Shown: piece by piece, positions 57,417 to 64,000 of the stretch
Layout of the letters: every line of letters starts with the position of its first letter
Numbering within the stretch: position 1 is the first letter of the stretch
Assembly (NCBI GenBank): GCA_021108275.1
Contig: JAIORD010000014.1
Location: 1 to 64,000, forward strand
From: Methanococcoides sp.
GTDB lineage: Archaea; Halobacteriota; Methanosarcinia; Methanosarcinales; Methanosarcinaceae
Length of the DNA stretch: 64,000 nt
Direction: 5' to 3'
Translations under genes and position numbers: made by a program
Notes under the pieces: generated by a model
The model's database searches: none
What the model was told of the DNA's origin: nothing
Seen by the model: only the letters and a program-made list of their open reading frames with translations

Positions 57417-58478
57417 ATGGCTACACAATTGATCAAAGGTAACTCAGCTGTCATTATTGGCGCATTATATGCCGGATGCGACTGTTATTTCGGTTATCCG
57501 ATAACTCCGGCAAGTGAGATCCTCCATGAAGCTTCCCAGACATTCCCGAAGCTTGGAAGGAAATTCGTACAGGCGGAATCAGAAGAAGCCGCTATTAATA
57601 TGGTCTATGGGGCGGCATCTGCCGGCCATAGGGTCATGACCGCGTCATCAGGTCCTGGTATGAGCTTGAAACAGGAAGGTATCTCATATCTTGCAGGAGC
57701 TGAACTGCCCAGTGTCATCGTTGACATTATGAGAGCAGGTCCGGGTCTTGGTAATATCGGTCCGGAACAGGCCGATTATGCTCAGGTTGTAAAAGGTGGA
57801 GGACATGGAAACTATCGAAATATCGTACTTGCACCTAATTCCGTTCAGGAAATGTGCGATCATACTATAAAGGCCTTCGAACTGGCAAGTAAATATCGCA
57901 ATCCTGTTGTCGTTCTTGCTGATGGTGTGCTTGGACAGATGATAGAGCCCCTTCATTTCCCTGACGAGGCTATAACACCTGTCATAGATGAGTCCTGGGC
58001 TGTATGTGGTACGAAAGAGACAAAGGAGAACCTTGTCACGTCTATATTCCTGGATTTCGACAAACTTGAGGATTTCAATTATCAACTTCAGGAGAAGTAT
58101 GAGACGATTAAGGAGAACGAGACCGTCCATGAAGAATATATGACAGAGGATGCTTCTATTGTTCTTGTTGCGTATGGTATCAGCAGCAGGATCTGTCATT
58201 CAGCTGTAGAGGTTGCAAGACGAGAAGGTTTCAAGGTAGGATTGTTCCGTCCTATTACATTGTTCCCATTCCCTGAAAAGGAGCTTAAAGGTATTGCTGA
58301 TTCATATGACTGCACTTTCATCGCAGTCGAAATGAGCAACGGTCAGATGATGGAAGATGTAAAACTTGCTATCGAGTGTAGCAGACCTGTTGAACTGGTC
58401 AATCGCTTGGGTGGAAATTTAATAACACTGGATCAGGTTATGGAAAAGATCCGAGAAGTTGCTTCAAGGGAGGTATAA
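57417..58478 (+). CDS. 2-oxoacid:ferredoxin oxidoreductase, alpha subunit
   Basis: A 353-residue KorA/VorA-type subunit ([45 protein letters not shown]), containing the pyrimidine-binding part of the thiamine diphosphate site. It reversibly interconverts 2-oxoacids with acyl-CoA, CO2 and reduced ferredoxin. It lies 22 bases after the ferredoxin gene and 2 before the beta-gamma fusion. Substrate class (branched-chain, aromatic or 2-oxoglutarate) cannot be fixed from sequence. Confidence 0.93.
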   Translation: MATQLIKGNSAVIIGALYAGCDCYFGYPITPASEILHEASQTFPKLGRKFVQAESEEAAINMVYGAASAGHRVMTASSGPGMSLKQEGISYLAGAELPSVIVDIMRAGPGLGNIGPEQADYAQVVKGGGHGNYRNIVLAPNSVQEMCDHTIKAFELASKYRNPVVVLADGVLGQMIEPLHFPDEAITPVIDESWAVCGTKETKENLVTSIFLDFDKLEDFNYQLQEKYETIKENETVHEEYMTEDASIVLVAYGISSRICHSAVEVARREGFKVGLFRPITLFPFPEKELKGIADSYDCTFIAVEMSNGQMMEDVKLAIECSRPVELVNRLGGNLITLDQVMEKIREVASREV

Positions 58479-58480
58479 AA

Positions 58481-59908
58481 ATGGCAGAGAAGATCATTGG
58501 AAGACCGGCAGCGATCTATGAAGAGTTCTCAAGAAAGGGAGGAGCTGCACCAACTGCAACCCACTATTGTCCGGGATGTGGACATGGTATCATTCACAAG
58601 CTCATCGGTGAGGCTATGGACGATCTTGGAATTCAGGACAGGTCTGTCATGATAAGCCCTGTTGGGTGTGCTGTATTTGCTTATTACTACTTTGATTGCG
58701 GAAACCTTCAGGTAGCACATGGACGTGCACCTGCTGTGGGCACAGGTATGTCAAGGGCACAGGACAATGCTGTGGTTATCTCATATCAGGGCGATGGTGA
58801 CCTTGCTTCAATTGGTCTTAATGAGACCATGCAGGCTGCGAACCGTGGTGAGAAGATGGCAGTATTCTTCGTGAACAATACTGTTTACGGAATGACCGGT
58901 GGTCAGATGGCACCAACCACACTTATAGGTGAGAAGACCGTCACGTGTCCAGATGGAAGGGACCCAAGGTTTGCCGGATATCCGCTTCACATGTGTGAGA
59001 TCCTTGATAACCTGAAAGCACCTGTGTTCATCGAGCGTGTATCCATTTCCGATATATCACATATCAGGAAGGCAAGAAAAGCTATTAGAAGGGCTCTTGA
59101 GGTGCAGAGGGACGGTAAGGGATATGCATTTGTTGAAGTGCTTTCCACATGTCCTACAAACCTCAAGCAGAATGCACAGCAGAGCACCGATTTCGTGAAT
59201 GACATGATGGAGAAGGAATTCCCACTCCAGAACTTCAGGGACAGGTTCGATGAGGCTGAGCCATTGTGGAGGGATGAAAGTGATTTCTCCAAGTCTGCTA
59301 TTGATAACCTTTACAGCCTTGAGGATAATGCTTCACCCGAGGCAGTACCGGACAAGGATTTCAAGATAGCTTTAGTTAAGATCGCTGGATTCGGTGGTCA
59401 GGGTGTTCTGAGCATGGGACTTACCCTTGCACGTGCAGGTTGCCGTGATCAGCGCTATACTTCCTGGTATCCGTCATACGGTCCTGAACAGCGTGGTGGA
59501 ACTTCCAATTGTTCCGTTGTCATTTCAGGAGAATCCATCGGCTCACCTGTTGTGTATGAATCAGATGTGCTCATAGCTCTTAACCAGCCATCACTTGAGA
59601 AGTTCGCAGGTGATGTGAAAAAGGGCGGTGTCATTCTCTATGATGCAACTATCAGTGGTGTCGAAGTTCCGGAAAATGTAAGGTCAATTTCAGTTCCTGC
59701 CATGCAGATCGCAAAGGATGCAGGTTCTGTTAAAGCTGCAAACACCGTTATGCTTGGTGTTATGATGGAACTGGGAGATACGGGTCTTCCTGAAAAGGTA
59801 TTCAGGGAAGCTATCGAGGATACCTTTGCAAGCAAACCAAAGCTTATCCCTATGAACCTGACAATTCTCGAAGCCGCTGCAAAGTGGGCAAGAGAGAATG
59901 TCAAGTAA
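58481..59908 (+). CDS. 2-oxoacid:ferredoxin oxidoreductase, fused beta-gamma subunit
   Basis: A 475-residue fusion. The beta part (about residues 1-270) has [14 protein letters not shown] and the TPP-Mg motif [12 protein letters not shown] with [11 protein letters not shown]. The gamma part (from about 290) has [13 protein letters not shown] and [12 protein letters not shown]. Many archaeal enzymes keep these as separate chains; fusions also occur. A decayed copy of the segment 58932-59031 is found at 63491. Confidence 0.93.
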   Translation: MAEKIIGRPAAIYEEFSRKGGAAPTATHYCPGCGHGIIHKLIGEAMDDLGIQDRSVMISPVGCAVFAYYYFDCGNLQVAHGRAPAVGTGMSRAQDNAVVISYQGDGDLASIGLNETMQAANRGEKMAVFFVNNTVYGMTGGQMAPTTLIGEKTVTCPDGRDPRFAGYPLHMCEILDNLKAPVFIERVSISDISHIRKARKAIRRALEVQRDGKGYAFVEVLSTCPTNLKQNAQQSTDFVNDMMEKEFPLQNFRDRFDEAEPLWRDESDFSKSAIDNLYSLEDNASPEAVPDKDFKIALVKIAGFGGQGVLSMGLTLARAGCRDQRYTSWYPSYGPEQRGGTSNCSVVISGESIGSPVVYESDVLIALNQPSLEKFAGDVKKGGVILYDATISGVEVPENVRSISVPAMQIAKDAGSVKAANTVMLGVMMELGDTGLPEKVFREAIEDTFASKPKLIPMNLTILEAAAKWARENVK

Positions 59909-59994
59909 TATCAAAATAGAACCTGATAAGTTCTAAATATAGAACAAAACCATGTGTCCGGCATTTTGCCGGATACTACCTAATTTTTTATTTC

Positions 59995-60606
59995 ATGAAA
60001 ACAATAACAAACCTATTTGTTTCTTTTATATTGTTTGCAATAGTGGGGATCGCTGTTACAGCTATCCTTCAGGACAGGATTTTCTTCTCATTCTTTGTTG
60101 GTTTCCCAGCAGGTATATTTGCAGGATTTGTGACCTTCTTGTATCTTAAATGGAAGAGCAGGGTTGTAGTGTCAAAAGTAGATACTGCTTTTGATAACAT
60201 AGTTGATTTTCTTCAAAATGAAGTTTCACTCCGCTTTGGTAAAAACAAGATCGAAAAAGATTATCAACAAGATCTGGAAGGTAAATTATCAGTCCTGACC
60301 GAAAGATATGGATATGACATTAAGTACGAATCTGTAAAAGGTAAACATAGGGTTGATTTTGTAATTAATGGAAATATAGGCATTGAAATGAAAGTCCACC
60401 GAGGTGGAAATCGGGTTAATAAAGAATTATACAATCAGATCGCAAACTATGCACCATATTGTAATAAGTTGATAGGTTTTGTTGTGAATGAAACAAATAA
60501 TGATACTGAAATTTTACGAATGCATATTAAAGATGAATTGAAAGATCAGCATGCAATTAATGCAAATGATTATGAAATAATTGTTTTGGATGTAAAAAAG
60601 AGATGA
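59995..60606 (+). CDS. Membrane-anchored PD-(D/E)XK nuclease-like protein
   Basis: A 203-residue protein with two N-terminal hydrophobic helices (about residues 5-25 and 30-51) and a cytosolic domain. That domain reads RVDFVINGNIGIEMKVHRGG, matching the D...(E)xK pattern of PD-(D/E)XK nucleases and resolvase-like folds, followed by a helical NQIANYAPYCNKLIGFVVN as in restriction-like endonucleases. The acidic Glu upstream in KIEKDYQQDLEG would complete the site. Role could be defence or DNA maintenance at the membrane, or a non-catalytic relative. Confidence 0.65.
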   Translation: MKTITNLFVSFILFAIVGIAVTAILQDRIFFSFFVGFPAGIFAGFVTFLYLKWKSRVVVSKVDTAFDNIVDFLQNEVSLRFGKNKIEKDYQQDLEGKLSVLTERYGYDIKYESVKGKHRVDFVINGNIGIEMKVHRGGNRVNKELYNQIANYAPYCNKLIGFVVNETNNDTEILRMHIKDELKDQHAINANDYEIIVLDVKKR

Positions 60607-60941
60607 TATAATGTCATCTATAAAGCCGATATTAATTATTATATTTTTTATGGACTCTTTTATACTCAAGTTTGAAAGTTTCAATAAATTCACTAGATTT
60701 GTCATAAAATGCTCCACTTTGACCTCAAAATCAGAGTATTTATCGCACATTAAAATTGGGATAAATGTACTTTTTTGATTTTCTTTGCCATGAACTCACA
60801 GTAATTATCAAATTCGAATTAAAGCAAGTGAGTTAAGTTATCAGCTTGCCAAAAAAGGGAAAACCGTTGAGTTCATGAAATCCTCTACAATAAAAAAATA
60901 AATGATAAAGTCCTTGGTGGCTAACCTTTTTAACAAAAACT
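60607..60941. other. Gap with short open fragment
   Basis: 335 AT-rich bases between convergent genes. At 60794-60901 about 35 codons lack a start but read ASELSYQLAKKGKTVEFM, reminiscent of a nucleotide-binding segment of pyridine-nucleotide oxidoreductases; a possible remnant. Nothing else seen. Confidence 0.25.
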
Positions 60942-61496
60942 TTAAAAATGGACCTTTGGGACTTCACGTTCTTCTGGAGGAGTTTGGAATAACTCTTTTT
61001 TCTCAAATTTCATAACACTTGCGATGATGTTAGTTGGGATTGTCTGAATGCTGATATTGTATTTCATAACAGTATCATTGTAAAATTGTCTTGTATAAGC
61101 AATTTTATCTTCTGTTTCTGAAAGTTCTTGTTGTAGTTGCATAAAGTTTTGGTTTGCCTTAAGTTCCGGATAGTTTTCTGCTACAGCAAAGAGCGATTTT
61201 AAAGTAGAAGACAACTGATTGGAAGCATCGGCTGTTTCATTTATACCCTTTGCAGACATCATTGCAGCCCTGGCTTTTGTTACATTCTCAAAAAGACTCT
61301 TTTCATGTTGGGCATAACCTTTCACAGTCTCTACCAAGTTAGGGATAAGGTCATTTCTTCTTTTTAATTGAACTTCTATCTGAGCCCAAGAATTTTCTAC
61401 TCGATTTCGTTGTCTAATAAGCTTGTTATAGATTACAACAAAAAGCAAAGCTAAAATAACTAATGCTGTTCCTATTATTAAGATTTCCAATACCAT
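60942..61496 (-). CDS. LemA family protein
   Basis: A 184-residue LemA protein: one N-terminal membrane helix (about residues 3-22), then the conserved [20 protein letters not shown] and a helical bundle. The function of LemA is unclear; it is often next to genes such as the DUF2207 protein upstream here (30 bases), as in many bacteria. GGAGATGATC precedes ATG. Confidence 0.93.
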   Translation of the reverse strand: MVLEILIIGTALVILALLFVVIYNKLIRQRNRVENSWAQIEVQLKRRNDLIPNLVETVKGYAQHEKSLFENVTKARAAMMSAKGINETADASNQLSSTLKSLFAVAENYPELKANQNFMQLQQELSETEDKIAYTRQFYNDTVMKYNISIQTIPTNIIASVMKFEKKELFQTPPEEREVPKVHF

Positions 61497-61526
61497 TTGA
61501 TCATCTCCTTATTGATTCTATTACTT

Positions 61527-63305
61527 TCATCTGGCTCCTCCGCCACCGCCACCAAAGCCACCACCGACACCTCCAACGCCACTAGTACCACCACTTGATG
61601 AACTTTTGGGAGTTGATGCCTTGTAAGCACTATGGAAACCAGAAGCAAAAATAGGACTTTGGTGCATGGGATAGAAATGGCTGTCTCTAAGTTGGTCAGA
61701 TGGGATTATGAGAGACATATTTTGAAGAGCTTTCTCTGCTATACCCAGAGCTATGGCATAGACCATATAATGATCCCAGATCTTAATTGATTCAGGAGGA
61801 TGTTCTTTCAGTGCAGAAAAATCGTTTAAATATTTCCTGAAATTATTCCATCGTTTTTGGAAGAGCCTTCCTTCGGAGGTCCACCTTCCAAAACTTTTCT
61901 CGCGGGTCACCGTAAAAATGATCAATCCTACTGAGAAAACTGCAGCGATCATGACCAAATATTTGACATTTGTCATAACCGGGAATTGATTCAATGGAAA
62001 GCAATCAAATATTAACCAGAATGCAAGGAAAGCTGCGATAATAGTAGTGATGCTAAACACAACCATATATGAATTACCTTTAGATACAAACAATTTATCA
62101 ACTTTGATCTGATTTTTTACCTTTTTATTCCATTCGTTCACAAATTTATAAAATTCAGTTCCCCTTCCAAGATCTGCTTTCAGTTGACTCCATAATACAC
62201 TACCTGATGGAGCATGGGATTTTAATAAATTGTAAACATCGATTTCAAAATCGAGTAGGTTCTCTAAGTTAGTTTTTTCGTTTATCTCAATTATAACGTC
62301 TTCAGTTTCATGTTTATCACGAAGGCTTACATAGTCACGGTTTACCAGATCCATAACTGTACCAGTAAACCCTTCCAGAGTAGGAATGCCGATCTGGCCT
62401 TCTAATAAGGCATTAACTACTGCGGGTTTTGAATCTGTAGGTGGCTCCCGTTCGTATAGCGCATAGTAATCTACCCTCGGTTCTTTCCCATATTTGAAAT
62501 AGATGTAAAAAGGAAATATGAAAATACCAGATACAAACAAAATTGTTAATATAAAGAGAAACTGAGCTGTATTTTGTTTTGATTCATATTCTTTTTCAAC
62601 GGCTAATATTTCTTCAAAACCATCTTCATTTTGTATTGAAACAAATTTTGAATCTGGAGATTCTATCCTTGGAAATACTGCCCTTATCTCATACCAGCTA
62701 TTGGATGGAATATTATCTGCTTTTACTCTTATAACATTGTCTTCAAGATAGGTCTGTTGAGTATAATCATTTGGATGAAGCCAATAGGAAATGTCTTCTC
62801 CGGTTTCAGTCGGTAAGGTAAGAGTTGCAGTGAAAGTATTGAGTGGTCTTTCCCATTCATCACCCCATAGCTTATAATGAAGTTCAGAAATGTCATTGTA
62901 AACCTTAACTCCCCCATGATAATCATACGAAACCACAAAAGTTATTTTTTCAGGTGTGGGTTGAGGAAGCTTACCAATTAATTCATATCCATTTTGAATC
63001 GAAACAATTTCAAATGTACATTGTTCATTGTTACAATATCCTTGGATATTTTCAATAGATCCTCCGGGTGGGTAATATATTCTCCGGAAAACTTCAAAGT
63101 AAGTCCCTTCAAAATTATATGAAATTGACTCTTCCACGTGGGTTAGACCATTAGAATCTACAGTTATGTTTGCTGTAGCCTCTTCTAACGAATAATCACG
63201 TGCACTAGCAGAAGGTGTTAATAAAAAGAATAATACTAATAAAAAGATTAATCCTTGAGTAACAATATTTAAATTGATTTTTTCTCCCTTGTAAAAGGAT
63301 AACAT
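61527..63305 (-). CDS. DUF2207 membrane protein
   Basis: A 592-residue protein with signal peptide (to about residue 35), an extracellular DUF2207 domain (YSLEEATANITVDSNGLTHVEE; about 36-235), a membrane helix (about 248-270), a cytosolic part, two more helices (about 415-460) and a C-terminal GGVGGVGGGFGGGGGGAR tail. The Gly-rich end is typical of this family and of partners of LemA. It is cotranscribed with lemA. Function unknown, perhaps envelope stress. Confidence 0.9.
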   Translation of the reverse strand: MLSFYKGEKINLNIVTQGLIFLLVLFFLLTPSASARDYSLEEATANITVDSNGLTHVEESISYNFEGTYFEVFRRIYYPPGGSIENIQGYCNNEQCTFEIVSIQNGYELIGKLPQPTPEKITFVVSYDYHGGVKVYNDISELHYKLWGDEWERPLNTFTATLTLPTETGEDISYWLHPNDYTQQTYLEDNVIRVKADNIPSNSWYEIRAVFPRIESPDSKFVSIQNEDGFEEILAVEKEYESKQNTAQFLFILTILFVSGIFIFPFYIYFKYGKEPRVDYYALYEREPPTDSKPAVVNALLEGQIGIPTLEGFTGTVMDLVNRDYVSLRDKHETEDVIIEINEKTNLENLLDFEIDVYNLLKSHAPSGSVLWSQLKADLGRGTEFYKFVNEWNKKVKNQIKVDKLFVSKGNSYMVVFSITTIIAAFLAFWLIFDCFPLNQFPVMTNVKYLVMIAAVFSVGLIIFTVTREKSFGRWTSEGRLFQKRWNNFRKYLNDFSALKEHPPESIKIWDHYMVYAIALGIAEKALQNMSLIIPSDQLRDSHFYPMHQSPIFASGFHSAYKASTPKSSSSGGTSGVGGVGGGFGGGGGGAR

Positions 63306-63868
63306 GCTTTACACTCCCCCATAATATTAATTGATAATTTAAATTATTTATATCTTTGGCTTTGTAAATAATTTTAAAATATTGCATATAAATAATACAA
63401 ATAGTTTGGTTCATTCTCACTTAAAACTCGCTCTTTTATAATTTGGTTTTTGAATTATATGTACACAACCAAGTACAACAAAAATCGATTAGAAGACCGT
63501 CACATGTCCGGACAGAAGGGACCCAAGGTTTACTGGATATCCGTTACACATGTGCGAGATCCTTGAAAAATTTGAAAATCCTTGCACACATTGGATCACA
63601 GCATTAAGAATGCTCAACTTTTAGGACATATTAGATAAGCTCAATATTCCTAAAATGATCCTCCAGCATTACATCAGTTCCCTGATAATGCAGGTCTGGA
63701 GAAACCTAATAAAAAGTAGCATCACGTCTATTTTCTATTCATTAAAAGTCGTTTTGTACCGAACAATAAAATTGTTGCCAGATAGATATTCATAACTTAT
63801 ATCTACGGTTATGTTCCTTCATACAAAATAAATGTGTACCTACCTAAAGTATTTTGAAACACATTAAA
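63306..63868. other. Gap with decayed oxidoreductase fragment
   Basis: 563 AT-rich bases. The fragment at 63491-63590 is described separately. The part to about 63715 holds a further short open stretch (FPDNAGLEKPNKK) that may come from a later part of the same gene. The rest shows nothing. Confidence 0.4.
63491..63590 (+). pseudogene. Decayed copy of oxidoreductase beta segment
   Basis: This stretch matches 58932-59031 of the oxidoreductase beta-gamma gene at roughly four of five bases, including AAGGGACCCAAGGTTT and GAGATCCTTGA. Frame is not kept beyond it. It is a remnant of a related gene or a copied piece that has diverged. Confidence 0.75.
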
Positions 63869-64000
63869 TTACTTCGCCGGCCTATACATCTTCACTTCTA
63901 TTTCCCCTTCGATTAGATCTGCCAATTTAGGAACAATCTTCATAAAGTGGTCCGCTTTATTATGAAGATCAATTGCTTTCATATCTTTCCAGGATTCAAT
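63869..64000 (-). CDS. Quinol monooxygenase (ABM)-like protein, cut by window end
   Basis: The last 43 residues of a leftward gene: ESWKDMKAIDLHNKADHF followed by KLADLIEGEIEVKMYRPAK and TAA. This matches the end of antibiotic biosynthesis monooxygenase/YgiN-type proteins (W...HxxxxHF...IEG). These small dimers act on quinols or related aromatics, or are of unknown role in archaea. The start lies outside the window. Confidence 0.75.
   Translation of the reverse strand: MESWKDMKAIDLHNKADHFMKIVPKLADLIEGEIEVKMYRPAK

Noticed and set aside
1-64000. CRISPR arrays, rRNA genes, intact tRNA genes, complete insertion sequences
   Set aside because: None seen on reading; no regularly spaced repeats and no intact transposase gene.

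Overview
The window looks like part of the chromosome of a methylotrophic, salt-adapted methanogenic archaeon of the Methanosarcinaceae (Methanococcoides/Methanolobus-like). This is inferred from gene content, since no rRNA gene is present. The pointers are a coenzyme F420-dependent sulfite reductase fusion, archaeal SUF proteins, ferredoxin-containing MinD ATPases, 2-oxoacid:ferredoxin oxidoreductases, a Methanosarcina-type S-layer domain, many PAS/GAF histidine kinases without response regulators, two osmoprotectant ABC transporters and AT-rich intergenic DNA. Several genes carry in-frame TAG codons, as expected in pyrrolysine-using methanogens.

Layout. 1-2244: 3' part of hypF. 2245-7274: an accessory, decayed zone. 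It holds two copies of a structured RNA-like element with matched promoters and U-tracts, a DUF2971 gene with an in-frame amber, a provirus-like remnant, short broken ORFs and small membrane proteins. 7275-12066: a Tes-like radical SAM/ArsM-like methyltransferase pair, a CxxCH lipoprotein and MarC. 12404-22033: three sensor kinases (one amber-interrupted), an EamA transporter and a catalase. 22449-25446: a leftward glycine-betaine transporter operon (ProV-ProW-binding protein). 25832-30629: small hypothetical genes, a superoxide reductase and sufC-sufB. 30842-34230: a second osmoprotectant transporter whose binding-protein gene is frameshifted. 34299-37121: a helicase fused to TPRs. 37316-45488: two DUF169 genes, a CGGC gene, two NifX-like proteins, Fsr, a cation efflux protein fused to a NifX-like domain, and two MinD-ferredoxin ATPases. 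45527-49651: nadA, a CopZ-like chaperone, CopA and a fragment of a second copper ATPase. 49910-54575: cell-surface genes and a tRNA-Leu-like fragment. 54751-59908: an XRE-cupin regulator, an acyl-CoA synthetase and a three-gene 2-oxoacid:ferredoxin oxidoreductase. 59995-64000: a membrane-anchored nuclease-like protein, LemA, DUF2207, a decayed oxidoreductase fragment and the end of a quinol-monooxygenase-like gene.

Working together: two compatible-solute importers give salt tolerance. Catalase, superoxide reductase, SUF and Fsr handle oxidants, Fe-S assembly and sulfite. The NifX/MinD/CDF group around Fsr looks like a metal or Fe-S cofactor handling module. The acyl-CoA synthetase with the oxidoreductase would link free organic acids to 2-oxoacids.

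The most notable observations are the duplicated structured RNA, whose pairing is maintained by compensatory changes and G-U pairs valid only on the + strand, and the four separate in-frame TAG codons, beyond which the frame stays open and, in three cases, restores a recognisable protein family.
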